The position numbers and the translations under genes were made by a program. From Alkalimonas sp. (GTDB lineage: Bacteria > Pseudomonadota > Gammaproteobacteria > Enterobacterales > Alteromonadaceae), in the NCBI RefSeq assembly GCF_020831925.1, contig NZ_JAFIFQ010000012.1:1-64000 (forward strand): DNA of 64,000 nucleotides, given 5' to 3'. The notes under the pieces are model-generated. The model saw nothing but the letters and a program-made list of their open reading frames with translations, did not search any database and was not told the origin of the DNA. Shown one piece after another: positions 28,230 to 37,528 of the stretch; within the stretch, counting starts at the first letter, position 1, and each line of letters begins with the position of its first letter.

Positions 28230-29131
28230 CAACAGTGATTGCCTGTAGTGGCTTAAGCAAAAGCTTTGGGCAGAAAGCAGTGCTAAAGCAACTGGATTTT
28301 AAGATTGAGACCGGAGCTCCGGTTGCCCTGGTCGGTGCCAATGGAGCTGGCAAAACTACCTTGCTTAGCCTGCTGTGTGGCTACCTAACGCCGGATCAGG
28401 GACAGATTCAGATCTTAGGACAGAAACCTGGTAGCGTTAAACTCAAAGGCCGGCTTGGTGCCTTGCCACAGGATGCGCAGTTCGACCCGGACTTTAGTTT
28501 GGCCCGCCAGTTGCAGTGGCTGGCGCGTTTGCAGGGCATGACAGCATCCAAGGCCAACACAGAAACCGAGCGGGTACTGGCGTTGGTGGATTTAACTGCT
28601 GAAGCTGGCCTGAAAGTCGCCCAGCTAAGCCATGGCATGCGCAAACGGCTGGCTATTGCCCAGGCGCTGCTGGGTGAGCCTGAACTGGTAGTGCTGGATG
28701 AGCCGACCGCAGGGTTGGATCCTCTGCATGCCAAAGCATTGCGGGATTGCATCCAGCAACACAGTACGCATTGTACCTTTGTGATTAGCTCGCACAATCT
28801 GTTTGAGCTGGAGCAGCTGTGTGGCACTGTGTTGATGTTGGAGCAAGGTCGGATCCGCCAGCAAGCCACCCAGATCAGTGAAACCGGTGTGCTGCGTTTG
28901 CAACTGTGTCAGGAAAACGGTCAGCAGCTGCTGCCTTTGCTGCAGCAAGTGCCTGGCTTTGTAAAGTCACAGCTGCTGAGCAAGCTGCAACTGGAACTGC
29001 AGTACGATGCTGTGCGGGCGGCCGATTTTGATGTCCGGCTGCTGCAGTTGCTGCATCAGCAGAGCATTGACTATCGGCAGTTAAGCCGTGGACCGTCGTT
29101 GGAGCAACAGTTGTTTCAATCAGGCGGCTAG
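28226..29131 (+). CDS. ABC transporter ATP-binding protein (NosF/CcmA-like)
   Basis: The 301-residue ATPase has Walker A GANGAGKTT (about residues 36-44), Q-loop ALPQDAQFD, the signature variant LSHGMRKRLAIAQALL in place of LSGGQ, Walker B LVVLDEPTAGLDPL and the H-loop VISSHNLFE. The LSHGM variant is common in ABC-2 exporters. The ATG at 28226 has GGAGGG upstream and overlaps the permease stop. The frame is also open far upstream inside the permease gene, but that part is only a shadow. The last 80 residues form a small C-terminal domain. Confidence 0.88.
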   Translation: MTTVIACSGLSKSFGQKAVLKQLDFKIETGAPVALVGANGAGKTTLLSLLCGYLTPDQGQIQILGQKPGSVKLKGRLGALPQDAQFDPDFSLARQLQWLARLQGMTASKANTETERVLALVDLTAEAGLKVAQLSHGMRKRLAIAQALLGEPELVVLDEPTAGLDPLHAKALRDCIQQHSTHCTFVISSHNLFELEQLCGTVLMLEQGRIRQQATQISETGVLRLQLCQENGQQLLPLLQQVPGFVKSQLLSKLQLELQYDAVRAADFDVRLLQLLHQQSIDYRQLSRGPSLEQQLFQSGG

Positions 29132-29179
29132 GCCAACAAGCTGAAAAGTGTCGGTTTTTTTGTCATAGATTGGATCGCT

Positions 29180-29199
29180 CTAACTCGGCTAGCAGTTAG
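29180..29199 (+). promoter_or_regulatory. Candidate activator site upstream of the sigma-54-like promoter
   Basis: The perfect inverted repeat CTAACT-N8-AGTTAG is centred about 100 bases before the expected start of transcription of the PEP-CTERM-like gene, the usual place for a sigma-54 activator. TAGCAGTT at its right arm recurs inverted as AACTGCTA at about 29235. Similar AACTG half-sites occur upstream of the other two PEP-CTERM-like genes, but no long conserved box is evident. Confidence 0.35.
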
Positions 29200-29262
29200 A
29201 ATGATAGCATATAAAAAATAAACGCTGATAAAACAACTGCTAATGTTATTTGTTTGGGGTTT

Positions 29263-29279
29263 CGGCACATTTTTTGCAT
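29263..29279 (+). promoter_or_regulatory. Sigma-54 (-24/-12) promoter of the first PEP-CTERM-like gene
   Basis: CGGCACATTTTTTGCAT has GG and GC separated by exactly 10 bases and matches TGGCAC-N5-TTGCA at all but one position. The start codon is 79 bases downstream. The predicted leader holds a small hairpin (29308-29330, AACGG/CCGTT core). Confidence 0.7.
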
Positions 29280-29357
29280 TCCATAACCTGTCAATGAACA
29301 CAAAACTCCAAAAACGGGTCCGTTGTTTGGCTTTGTATTGTTTTAAGGATGAATGAA

Positions 29358-29981
29358 ATGAAAACATCGTTGTTTACAGGGGCGATTGCCCTGATGGCTG
29401 GTTTGGTTTTTTCTGCGCAGGCTGCTTTGATTGGTACTATCACTCATGATTACGGGATAGACAAGCACACCCCTTCGCACTTGGCTTATGGTGGCGCTTG
29501 TGGTGCCTTGCATGCCGACCATTTTCAGGTGAGCGTAGCTGGTTGTAGCACTGGCAGTTCATTTCATGATGGTTTTGATTTCAGCCACCTTGCTTTTGAA
29601 GATATTACCTCGTTTGAGCTGACTCTGAACTACGGGCTACAAAATGGTACTTGGGTCGTAAGGCCTGGAGCTGATCGGTTTACAGCAAGTACTCAGGTTA
29701 ACTGGATGAATGCTTTATGGTCAGATCGTCGTTTAGCTACAGGAACTCATGAGGTTACCTTTACTTTTACCAATTCATTGGATGTCTTTGACGAGATCGT
29801 TAGTTCTGGCAGCTTCTATCTTTGGTTCTCACGCTACTCTGGTGCAAATTCGTTTAATTTAAATAGTGCTACCTTGAGTGTCTTTGGTACACCAGCTGAA
29901 AGCAGTACACCTGTTCCGGCTCCTGCAACCTTAGCTTTATTGGGGTTGGGTTTGCTTGGTCTGCGCCTGCGCCGACGTTAA
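29358..29981 (+). CDS. PEP-CTERM-like exported protein 1
   Basis: The 207-residue protein has a signal peptide (MKTSLFTGAIALMAGLVFSAQA) and a Thr/Ser/Asn-rich beta-type middle with one cysteine pair region (GGACGALHADHFQVSVAGC). The C-terminal tripartite sorting tail is TPVPAPATLALLGLGLLG followed by RLRRR: short motif, hydrophobic helix, basic end. The motif is PAPAT rather than PEPST/PEPAT. Such tails are cleaved by an exosortase/archaeosortase, releasing or anchoring proteins linked to exopolysaccharide or biofilm. No exosortase gene is in the window. AAGGA lies 8 bases before the ATG at 29358. Confidence 0.78.
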   Translation: MKTSLFTGAIALMAGLVFSAQAALIGTITHDYGIDKHTPSHLAYGGACGALHADHFQVSVAGCSTGSSFHDGFDFSHLAFEDITSFELTLNYGLQNGTWVVRPGADRFTASTQVNWMNALWSDRRLATGTHEVTFTFTNSLDVFDEIVSSGSFYLWFSRYSGANSFNLNSATLSVFGTPAESSTPVPAPATLALLGLGLLGLRLRRR

Positions 29982-30003
29982 ACTTAAGTCACTCCTGTTT
30001 TTT

Positions 30004-30036
30004 GCAAAAAAGGCCTGCTGCAACAGGCCTTTTTGC
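30004..30036. terminator. Bidirectional terminator between PEP-CTERM-like gene 1 and the amidohydrolase
   Basis: GGCCTG and CAGGCC form the stem around CTGCAA. They are flanked by six A on the left and five T on the right, so the hairpin works for either strand of the two convergent genes. Confidence 0.85.
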
Positions 30037-30039
30037 TAT

Positions 30040-31326
30040 TTAGTTGACTTGTTTTCCACCCTTCACCACCACCGGAATGGCTTCCAGCAAGCGGATATTT
30101 TCTAAGGGGTTGCCTTCTACCGCCACCAGATCCGCATAAGCACCCGGCTGCAGCTGGCCCACATTCAACTGGCCTTGCTCATTGCGCCAATCCAGCAAGG
30201 TAGCAGCATGCAAGGTCGCACTCTGAATAGCCTGCAGCGGCGTCATGCCCCACTCCACCATGTAGGCAAACTGGCGGCCATTCTGGCCATGGGTATAAAC
30301 GCCAGCATCGGTACCATAGGCCATATTGACACCGGCTGCGACCGCACGGCGAAAGTTTTCACGTTGCAACTGACCCACCTGACGCTCTTTTGCCAACGAC
30401 TCCGGCAAAATACCAGCCGCTTCGCCTTCGCTTAAAATGTAATCGCTGACATAAATGTCCATTACAAGAAAAGTACCGCGCTCAGCGGCCATCGCCAGCA
30501 CTTCGTCATTTAAAAAACTGGCGTGCTCGATGGAGTCGACGCCGGCTTCGATGGCACGAAGCATGCCATGCAACCCATGGGCATGGGCGGCCACTTTGGC
30601 GCCTCGATCATGCGCTTCTGCCACCAGAGCCTGCATCTCTGCCAGACTAAACTGACTGGCATTGACATCGGTGTTGCGTGACAGCACGCCACCGGTGGCG
30701 GTGAACTTAATCAGATTGGCGCCGTACTTCATGTTTTCCCGCACCCGGGTCCGCACTTCATCCGGGCTGTTGGCAACACCAAAACTGGTAGAGGCGTAGG
30801 TATGGGGCAGCAGGTTATTGTCACAGTGGCCACCGGTAATGCAAATGGAGTGGCCAGCAACCCGCATCCTGGGGCCAGGAACTTCTCCTTCCTCAATGGC
30901 ATCACGTAAATCGACATCGGCAAAACCGCGGGCTCCAACATTACGCACCGTAGTAAAACCGGCTTGCAGGGTGACTTCGGCAGCAGTCACACCGAAAATG
31001 GCCTGACGCGCAGGTGTGGTATTTAGCCGGCGAAAACCATGCTGTTGTGGATTAGAAGTCAGGTGCACATGCATATCAATCAAGCCCGGCAGCACGGTAT
31101 AACCGGATAAATCCAGCGTAGGGATGGCGCGCTGCTCGGCGGACAACTGGCGCACCGGCAGAATATTCACAATGCGTTGGTCCGCTACCAGAATGGCTTG
31201 ATTGCTTTTTAGCTCACCGCTTTGCACATCCAGCAATTGGCCGGCCAGGATCAGCTGATCGGCAGCGGGTGCTATGGAGCTGACCAGCAAGAGCAGCAGG
31301 GCAGATAGGGGCAGAGAGGTTTTCAT
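30040..31326 (-). CDS. Exported metal-dependent amidohydrolase (imidazolonepropionase-like)
   Basis: The 428-residue protein has a signal peptide (MKTSLPLSALLLLLVSSIAPAA). Its TIM-barrel amidohydrolase motifs are HVHLTSNP (HxH metal ligands, about residue 78), the lysine region [50 protein letters not shown] (later histidines) and YGTDAGVYTHGQN (catalytic Asp). This set fits the subfamily containing Xaa-Pro dipeptidases, Xaa-Arg/Lys carboxypeptidases and imidazolonepropionase-like enzymes. The ATG at 31326 starts the signal peptide; the frame stays open upstream into ubiK but is not used. A paralogue lies at 45073-46353. Confidence 0.85.
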   Translation of the reverse strand: MKTSLPLSALLLLLVSSIAPAADQLILAGQLLDVQSGELKSNQAILVADQRIVNILPVRQLSAEQRAIPTLDLSGYTVLPGLIDMHVHLTSNPQQHGFRRLNTTPARQAIFGVTAAEVTLQAGFTTVRNVGARGFADVDLRDAIEEGEVPGPRMRVAGHSICITGGHCDNNLLPHTYASTSFGVANSPDEVRTRVRENMKYGANLIKFTATGGVLSRNTDVNASQFSLAEMQALVAEAHDRGAKVAAHAHGLHGMLRAIEAGVDSIEHASFLNDEVLAMAAERGTFLVMDIYVSDYILSEGEAAGILPESLAKERQVGQLQRENFRRAVAAGVNMAYGTDAGVYTHGQNGRQFAYMVEWGMTPLQAIQSATLHAATLLDWRNEQGQLNVGQLQPGAYADLVAVEGNPLENIRLLEAIPVVVKGGKQVN

Positions 31327-31330
31327 TGGA

Positions 31331-31618
31331 TTATTCCTGATCAGAGCTGGGTGGCGCAGCTTTCGATGCTGTTGGCTGCTGAGCGGCAAGAATGGCTTGC
31401 ACCTGCAGTTCCAACGCCTCGAGTTTTTCCCGGGTCCGAGCCAGCACCTGACGCTGCACGTCGAACTCTTCCCGGCTAATGACATCCAGATCGGCCAGCT
31501 TTTGTTGCAACACTACTTTGATTTTACTTTCAATGTCATCGGCTGCTTGCCGCACTCTGGCTGGGATTACGGCGCCAATTTGTTTAGCCAGTTCTTCAAC
31601 TTTTTTTGGATCGATCAT
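31331..31618 (-). CDS. ubiK: Ubiquinone biosynthesis accessory factor UbiK (YqiC/BMFP family)
   Basis: This 95-residue coiled-coil protein begins MIDPKKVEELAKQIGAVIPA. Its second half is a long heptad-like helix (VISREEFDVQRQVLARTREKLEALE), the BMFP signature. Known members trimerise with UbiJ and support aerobic ubiquinone synthesis and membrane-lipid contact. The ATG at 31618 gives the standard N-terminus. Only 4 bases separate its end from the amidohydrolase ATG, so the two are probably co-transcribed. ubiK is divergent from rep. Confidence 0.88.
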   Translation of the reverse strand: MIDPKKVEELAKQIGAVIPARVRQAADDIESKIKVVLQQKLADLDVISREEFDVQRQVLARTREKLEALELQVQAILAAQQPTASKAAPPSSDQE

Positions 31619-31752
31619 AAAGGGCACCTTTGCCTGGGGGGTTGTATCCGTTGAAACTCAGTATAACAAAGCTTGCGCTGCTCTTTTAGTTGATTTTCCG
31701 GTAAACTTGCTGGCCAATCCCCGCAGCCAGAATGGAGCTTTGCCGGTAGCCG

Positions 31753-33771
31753 ATGAAATTAAACCCTCAGCAAAATGAAGCGGTGCATTATATCTCAGGC
31801 CCTTGTCTGGTGCTGGCTGGTGCAGGCAGCGGTAAAACCAGGGTAATCATCAACAAAATTGCTTATCTGATTGAGCAATGCGAGCTGCCGGCCCGACATA
31901 TCGCCGCGGTGACTTTTACCAACAAAGCCGCCCGCGAAATGAAAGAGCGCATCAGTTTGCAGTTACCAAAGCCGGCTTGCCGTGGGCTTACCATCTCCAC
32001 CTTTCATACCCTTGGCCTGAGCATTTTGAAAAAAGAATATCGGGCGCTTGGTTACAAGGCCAGTTTCAGTTTGTTTGATGATCAGGATTCGATGGCTCTG
32101 CTTAAGGAGCTGACCGAAGCAGACTACCTGGGTGATAAAGATTTACTGAAACAACTGCAAAGCAAAATTTCCAATTGGAAAAATGATTTGATGTTGCCGG
32201 AGCTGGCCCTGCAGCAGGCAACACAGCCTGAAGAGCTGTTGCAGGCGCAGTATTACCAGCGCTACAACCAGCTCCTAAAAGCCTACAATGCGTTTGATTT
32301 TGATGATTTAATTCTGTTACCTACTTTGCTGCTGCAGCATCAGAGCGAGGTGCGCGAGCGCTGGCAGCAAAAAATCCGTTACTTATTGGTGGATGAATAC
32401 CAGGATACCAATACCAGCCAGTATCAGTTGGTGAAACTACTGGTAGGCGAACGGCAGCGTTTTACTGTGGTCGGTGATGATGATCAGTCGATTTACTCCT
32501 GGCGCGGTGCCAGGCCGCAGAACCTGGCCTTGTTGCAGCAGGACTTTCCTCACCTGAAGCTGATTAAGCTGGAACAGAACTACCGCTCATCGGAGCGTAT
32601 TTTAAAAGCAGCCAACATTCTGATTGCCAATAATCCACATGTGTTTGATAAGCAGCTATTCAGTGAGATTGGCTATGGTATGCCGCTCAAAGTTCTGCCG
32701 TGCAAACACGAAGAAGATGAAGCTGAGAAAGTTGTGGCAGAGATTATCTCGCATCGTTTTACCAACCGCACCCATTACAAGGATTATGCGCTGCTGTATC
32801 GCAGCAATCATCAGGCACGGATTTTTGAAAAAGCGCTGATGAACAACCGTATTCCTTACCGTATTTCAGGCGGTACTTCATTTTTCTCGCGGGCCGAAAT
32901 CAAAGATGTGATGGCGTATCTGCGGCTCTTGGTGAATCAGGATGATGACAACGCGCTGTTACGCATCATCAATGTTCCCCGGCGCGAGATAGGTGCCGCC
33001 ACGCTGGAAAAACTGGGTACTCTGGCGCATGAACAGCAGGTCAGTCTGTTTGCAAGTTGCTTTTTACCCGAGTTGTCGCAGCGGTTACCAGCGCGTGGCT
33101 ATCAGGCGGTGCAACACTTTGCCAATTGGATTTTGGCGTTAACCGAGCAGGTGAAACGCGCTGAACCGTCCGATGCCATTCGTGACTTAATCCGACAAAG
33201 CCATTACGAAGCCTGGTTGTTCGAAAGCAGCAACAGCCCGAAAGCAGCGGAAATGGCGATGAAAAACGTCAACGAGTTGTTTCGCTGGATTGTTGAGATG
33301 CTGGAAGGCAAAGACGATGAAGAGCCGATGACCTTGCCAGAGGTGGTCAGCCGCTTGACGCTGCGTGATATGATGGAGCGGCAGGAGCAAGATGAGCAGT
33401 CCGATCAGGTGCAATTGCTGACCCTGCATGCCTCCAAGGGGCTTGAGTTTCCCTATGTGTTTATGGTTGGTATGGAAGAAGGGATTTTGCCGCACCAGGG
33501 CAGCATTGATGCAGACAACATTGAAGAAGAGCGGCGGCTTGCTTATGTAGGTATTACCCGGGCACAGCGTGAGTTGTTCTTCACTTACGCCAAAGAAAGG
33601 CGGCAGTATGGCGAGGTGATCCGGCCTGAACCAAGCCGCTTTTTGTATGAGTTGCCACAAGATGATTTAGACTGGCAGCATAGCGCTGTGCCAAAAACTG
33701 CCGAGCAACGTCAACAAAGTGGCAAAGCCAATATTGATCGGTTACGACAACTTTTAAAAAAGCCGGACTAG
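31753..33771 (+). CDS. rep: ATP-dependent DNA helicase Rep
   Basis: This superfamily 1A 3'-5' helicase helps replication forks pass protein blocks. The 672 residues match E. coli Rep (673). Motifs in order: [11 protein letters not shown], Walker [34 protein letters not shown] (motif II), [13 protein letters not shown] (III), [12 protein letters not shown] (IV), [16 protein letters not shown] (V) and [16 protein letters not shown] (VI). The opening [25 protein letters not shown] separates it from UvrD and PcrA. It is convergent with the GAF-GGDEF gene. Confidence 0.95.
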   Translation: MKLNPQQNEAVHYISGPCLVLAGAGSGKTRVIINKIAYLIEQCELPARHIAAVTFTNKAAREMKERISLQLPKPACRGLTISTFHTLGLSILKKEYRALGYKASFSLFDDQDSMALLKELTEADYLGDKDLLKQLQSKISNWKNDLMLPELALQQATQPEELLQAQYYQRYNQLLKAYNAFDFDDLILLPTLLLQHQSEVRERWQQKIRYLLVDEYQDTNTSQYQLVKLLVGERQRFTVVGDDDQSIYSWRGARPQNLALLQQDFPHLKLIKLEQNYRSSERILKAANILIANNPHVFDKQLFSEIGYGMPLKVLPCKHEEDEAEKVVAEIISHRFTNRTHYKDYALLYRSNHQARIFEKALMNNRIPYRISGGTSFFSRAEIKDVMAYLRLLVNQDDDNALLRIINVPRREIGAATLEKLGTLAHEQQVSLFASCFLPELSQRLPARGYQAVQHFANWILALTEQVKRAEPSDAIRDLIRQSHYEAWLFESSNSPKAAEMAMKNVNELFRWIVEMLEGKDDEEPMTLPEVVSRLTLRDMMERQEQDEQSDQVQLLTLHASKGLEFPYVFMVGMEEGILPHQGSIDADNIEEERRLAYVGITRAQRELFFTYAKERRQYGEVIRPEPSRFLYELPQDDLDWQHSAVPKTAEQRQQSGKANIDRLRQLLKKPD

Positions 33772-33809
33772 CATCTTGTCAAATAGCAGTGTGGGCTTTT
33801 CGAAGGGTG

Positions 33810-35714
33810 CTAACTGGCCTTAGCCGTTTTTTTTTGCGTTACGGCACTGGTTGATTCAGGTTGCGGCTTTGGGTCGGGGGCGACCAACATGTCGGCATTA
33901 AAAATCACAAAGCGGTTGCTACCAAGCGACTTGGCTTGATACATGGCAGCATCGGCGTCCCGTAACATTTCATCCGGGCTTTGGTAGTCGTTGTGATAAA
34001 GCGCAATGCCAATGCTGGCTCCGGATAGAACCTGATGTTGCTCAATGAACACGGGTTGTCGAACTGCTTCGATGATGCGGTCTGCAACATCTTCCACATC
34101 CAACTGTTGCTGAATATCAGTCAGCATCACGACAAACTCATCGCCCCCCAAACGCGCGACCAGATCATGCTCGCGAATAGCCTGCTGCAAGCGTTTACTG
34201 GTTTCCATCAGATAATGATCACCTACGGCATGTCCCAGGTTGTCGTTGATGGCTTTGAAACGATCCAAGTCAATAAACAACAAGGCCAGTTTTCCATCAG
34301 TCTGCCGTTTGCGCTGTCGGAACTGCTGTTGCAGCAATTGCAGGAAACGAGGTCGGTTCGATAAACCGGTTAAAGCATCATGGTTTGCTTCATGGAACAG
34401 CTTTTCTTCGATTTTCTTACGTTCTTCCACCTGCAAACGCAGAAATAAATTGGTCTGGCGAAGCTCTCGGGTGCGCTCAAATACTTTCCGCTCCAGCTCT
34501 TCTTGCTGTTTGCGTTGTTGTTCAGTTGCTAACTTGCGCTGGATGGCTACGGCTATATGGCGCGAGACAAAACGAAGAACTTTCAGTTCCTGTTCGCTGT
34601 AATCGTACTGATAGTCATAAGCCTGCAAGGCAATGACACCAATCACTTCATCTTCCAGAATCAGAGGGGCACCTAGCCAGCTGGTGGAGTGGCGGGTGGT
34701 GCGCAATGAGCTGACCATACCACGGGTAATTTCGCCCTGTTGATTCAGCTTAACGGCGGCGGCGCCATCAATCAGTGCGGCTTCACCACGGCGGATTATG
34801 TATTCAGTAAAGCCTTTACCAAGCGGCCGCTTGGGCGCCGCCGGCGTGTATTGATCACGGTAAAATGGAAAGCTAAGGGTGTCGTCGCTACGATCAAGCA
34901 AGGCAATGTAACAATTTTCTGCGTACATCAATTCCGATAGCACCTGATGGATGTCGCGGTAAAAGCTTTGCATATTGCGACTACAGGCCGACAACTCGGA
35001 AATGCGGTACAAAGAGCTTTGCAGTTTCTCAGCCGCTATGCGCTCTTTGATTTCTTTTTGCAGTTCTTGATTCGTTAATTGCAACTGTCGGGTGCGCTCT
35101 CGAACCGTTTGTTCCAGTAATTCACGACTTCGTACCCGATCAATGGCGGTGACCGTATGACTGCCAAGGTGGCAAAAAACATCCAAGGCTTGTTCGCTGT
35201 ATTGTTTGTCTGGGTCATAGCTTTGGATGGCCATCACGCCGATCACCTGTTGGCCGCGTTTTAGCGGAATGCCCATCCAGTGCGTTGGCATACTGCCTTG
35301 TGCCTGAATGTCGCCACTTGCGATCAGCTGCTCAAACAAAGCTTGGTTGCATAACAGGGGCATGCCAGTACGAAATACATAACCCGTCAGGCCACTCGCG
35401 AAAGCGTCGGAGGGAACCTGCAGAATGACCTGTTGATCTTTTTCGTCCGAAAAATATTCAAGTGTGAACTGATTGGAGTTATGTTCATGCAAGACTACGT
35501 AAAAGTTTTTAGCGTGCAACAATTCTGCCACCATCTGATGGATGGCGGGATAGAATTCTTTCATATCCGCAACGGTACTGGCCAGTTCCGACAGGCGCAA
35601 TAAAGCACCTTGGATGGTGAACGCTTGTCGGTAACGGTCGGCCATTTGCTGCAGCCGTTGCTGCTTGGTTTCTGCACGTTGCAGCGCACGCCTTGGGTTC
35701 GTTAAATCCTTCAA
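33810..35714 (-). CDS. GAF-GAF-GGDEF diguanylate cyclase
   Basis: The 634-residue soluble protein has an N-terminal helical segment and two similar GAF domains (about residues 35-195 and 230-400), each with an MxxFYxxIHQxxxELxxAxNxY start. This suggests internal duplication. A coiled-coil linker leads to a GGDEF domain (about 450-610) with an intact active site ARLGGDEFVVML and an inhibitory I-site RxxD (REHD) five residues before it. It probably makes c-di-GMP in response to a small ligand bound by the GAF domains. No membrane segments are seen. Confidence 0.92.
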   Translation of the reverse strand: MKDLTNPRRALQRAETKQQRLQQMADRYRQAFTIQGALLRLSELASTVADMKEFYPAIHQMVAELLHAKNFYVVLHEHNSNQFTLEYFSDEKDQQVILQVPSDAFASGLTGYVFRTGMPLLCNQALFEQLIASGDIQAQGSMPTHWMGIPLKRGQQVIGVMAIQSYDPDKQYSEQALDVFCHLGSHTVTAIDRVRSRELLEQTVRERTRQLQLTNQELQKEIKERIAAEKLQSSLYRISELSACSRNMQSFYRDIHQVLSELMYAENCYIALLDRSDDTLSFPFYRDQYTPAAPKRPLGKGFTEYIIRRGEAALIDGAAAVKLNQQGEITRGMVSSLRTTRHSTSWLGAPLILEDEVIGVIALQAYDYQYDYSEQELKVLRFVSRHIAVAIQRKLATEQQRKQQEELERKVFERTRELRQTNLFLRLQVEERKKIEEKLFHEANHDALTGLSNRPRFLQLLQQQFRQRKRQTDGKLALLFIDLDRFKAINDNLGHAVGDHYLMETSKRLQQAIREHDLVARLGGDEFVVMLTDIQQQLDVEDVADRIIEAVRQPVFIEQHQVLSGASIGIALYHNDYQSPDEMLRDADAAMYQAKSLGSNRFVIFNADMLVAPDPKPQPESTSAVTQKKTAKAS

Positions 35715-35877
35715 CTCAGTCTCTTATAATAGTTATGGGCTTGGTGCACGAAACAATTTTATTATGCACAAAGTTTCCGCAGAGTGGAATCTTCGACCAA
35801 GGAAAAGCGTCGCTTATTTATATTATTTTAATATAAAAAATACTAAAAAGTTTGAAGGTGGTTATTAAAGAGAGGAG

Positions 35878-35905
35878 TGCCAGCCCTAGCTGTTGTGGGC
35901 TGGCA
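35878..35905 (-). terminator. Hairpin after the cytochrome c5 gene
   Basis: TGCCAGCCC and GGGCTGGCA pair over 9 bp around a 10-base loop, 16 bases past the cytochrome stop on the minus strand. The following bases are only pyrimidine-rich (CTCCTCTCTTT). An AT palindrome (35817-35837, TTTATATTA/TAATATAAA) lies beyond. The rest of the 35715-35877 gap holds only the presumed GGDEF promoter. Confidence 0.55.
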
Positions 35906-35920
35906 TCGGTATAGCCGTTT

Positions 35921-36322
35921 TTAAAGATCTTTGATCATGAAGCGAATCGCTTCTGCAATTTCATCTTCTGAGCAGTTCATGCAGGTACCCATTGCTGGCA
36001 TATTGCCAAAGCCATCAATGGAGTGACGCAACATCACATCAAAGCCCTGATCCATCCGAGCTTGCCAGGCGGCAGTATCGCCAGGCTTGGGAGCATCAAG
36101 CGCACCGGTACCATGACAGGCAAAACATGCGGTCTGATAGACCTGTTCACCACTTCGAGGACCAGTATCTGCAACTGCCTGGGCTGGGGCTTGGCCATCC
36201 AGATAAACCTGGCCAACCGGAGCGATGCGCTTACGCAGTTCTTCGTCTGCAGCAGAACTTGTGGCCAGGCCAGTGAACAGCAAAGCACATGCAGCCGTTG
36301 CTACAAGGTGGATTTTTCTCAT
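35921..36322 (-). CDS. Cytochrome c5-type monoheme protein
   Basis: The 133-residue protein has a signal peptide (MRKIHLVATAACALLFTGLATSSA), one heme site CFACHGTGALDAPKPGD and a distal methionine in NMPAMGTCMNCSEDEI. The CMNC pair forms the disulfide typical of c5 cytochromes. It is periplasmic, probably an electron carrier to terminal oxidases. I start it at 36322, where the signal peptide begins; AGGAC lies upstream. Its transcript is separate from elbB. Confidence 0.9.
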   Translation of the reverse strand: MRKIHLVATAACALLFTGLATSSAADEELRKRIAPVGQVYLDGQAPAQAVADTGPRSGEQVYQTACFACHGTGALDAPKPGDTAAWQARMDQGFDVMLRHSIDGFGNMPAMGTCMNCSEDEIAEAIRFMIKDL

Positions 36323-36418
36323 CGTTGTGGGTCCTGTTTCAATTTTGTACAAATCTTGCGCCATTATAACGAGCCAGTTGACATTGTGGAAGCCCCGTAA
36401 ACTCGGTAATGTCAGAGC

Positions 36419-37069
36419 TCAAGCTAGTTTAAGTACCGCAGCAATGAGCTTATCGATCCCTTCGCTGGCTTCTGTCACCGACTGTGCCAGCATATAGGCT
36501 GGTGTGGAGACAACTTTGGCCTGGTGATCGATCACAATATCGCGCACCTGACACTGCACATGCTGAGCGCCCATCTGTTCAATGGCCGCAGCGGTATCGG
36601 CATCAGTGCCTATGGTCAGGCTGACCGGTGCTGAATAAATCAGTGGGATCATGGCTGGAGCTATGCAAATAAAGCCAACCGGCTTGCCCGCATCAGCAAA
36701 TGCCTGAATGCATTGCTTTAGCTCCGGTAATACCGCTGCACCATGTCCTTTGAAAGCAAAGTCGGACAAGTTTTTGGCAGCACCAAAACCACCAGGTAAT
36801 ACCACCGCATCAAATGCCACTGGGTTTAACTCCGATAAAGGATGAATGGCGCCTCTGGCAATGCGAGCCGCTTCGATCAGCACATTGCGCTGCTCGGCCA
36901 TCTCTTCGCCGGTAAGGTGATTCACCACATGATGCTGGCTGATATCCGGAGCAAAACATTGGTAACTGGCATGGTGCCGTTCAAGGTGCAACAAAGTGAG
37001 CACTGACTCGTGGATTTCTGCACCATCATAGACACCGCAGCCACTTAAAATAACAGCAACTTTTTTCAT
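36419..37069 (-). CDS. elbB: ElbB-family glyoxalase III-like protein (DJ-1/PfpI superfamily)
   Basis: The 216 residues match E. coli ElbB (217). It begins MKKVAVILSGCGVYDGAEIHE and carries the nucleophile-elbow region GFICIAPAMIPLIY, with Cys in the DJ-1-type position, and VLPGGFGAAKNLSDFAFKG. ElbB has been described as an enhancing factor in isoprenoid synthesis and as having glyoxalase activity; the physiological role is unsettled. It is divergent from polA across a 459-base gap. Confidence 0.9.
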   Translation of the reverse strand: MKKVAVILSGCGVYDGAEIHESVLTLLHLERHHASYQCFAPDISQHHVVNHLTGEEMAEQRNVLIEAARIARGAIHPLSELNPVAFDAVVLPGGFGAAKNLSDFAFKGHGAAVLPELKQCIQAFADAGKPVGFICIAPAMIPLIYSAPVSLTIGTDADTAAAIEQMGAQHVQCQVRDIVIDHQAKVVSTPAYMLAQSVTEASEGIDKLIAAVLKLA

Positions 37070-37396
37070 CTCTGACTCCTCTGAACCATGATATCTGTTG
37101 GCTTATAGCAAAGCATTCTTAAACCGATTTTTTTAAGCTAAAATTTTTTAAAAAAATGGCTGGCCTCGCACTCTTTCTGTGATAGTCTACACAACCGCTG
37201 ACGTTGCGTCTGCCGGTTTTTTTCTGTTCGCAGCCAGAGCAGCAGAAAAACTTTCCACACGATGGAATAAAAATAATAATAAGGGCTTCAGCAGTTTCCC
37301 CCTTTATTTTACACAATGAATTTCAATAAGTTAGCTTACACGAGGTCGTCTTGTGTTGGCCCTTTAGTTTGCGTTGAATTTATTTTTTGCACAAAG

Positions 37397-37405
37397 TTAT
37401 CCACA
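37397..37405 (+). promoter_or_regulatory. DnaA box upstream of polA
   Basis: TTATCCACA is an exact DnaA box. Two one-mismatch copies lie nearby: TTTTGCACA (37385-37393) and TTTTACACA (37307-37315). They are in the 459-base elbB-polA gap, 120-220 bases before the polA ATG. DnaA boxes in the polA promoter are known from E. coli. Otherwise the gap holds AT-rich promoter DNA and no believable gene. Confidence 0.5.
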
Positions 37406-37528
37406 GCTTGCCTGGATTGAGTGGTTGGGTTTCCACTTCCCCGTGATCCCGGCTAGGTCGTTCGGACGGCCTGTAGTATCATTCCTGCTTCAGTATGAAA
37501 ACCACTTGGTAAAAGTACAGGATGCACT

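Noticed and set aside
27408-29131. Part of a nitrous oxide reductase (nos) cluster
   Set aside because: The NosFY resemblance is generic to ABC-2 exporters; no nosZ, nosD or nosL is nearby.
31327-31485. In-frame extension of the first amidohydrolase
   Set aside because: It runs through ubiK in another frame; the signal peptide begins at 31326.
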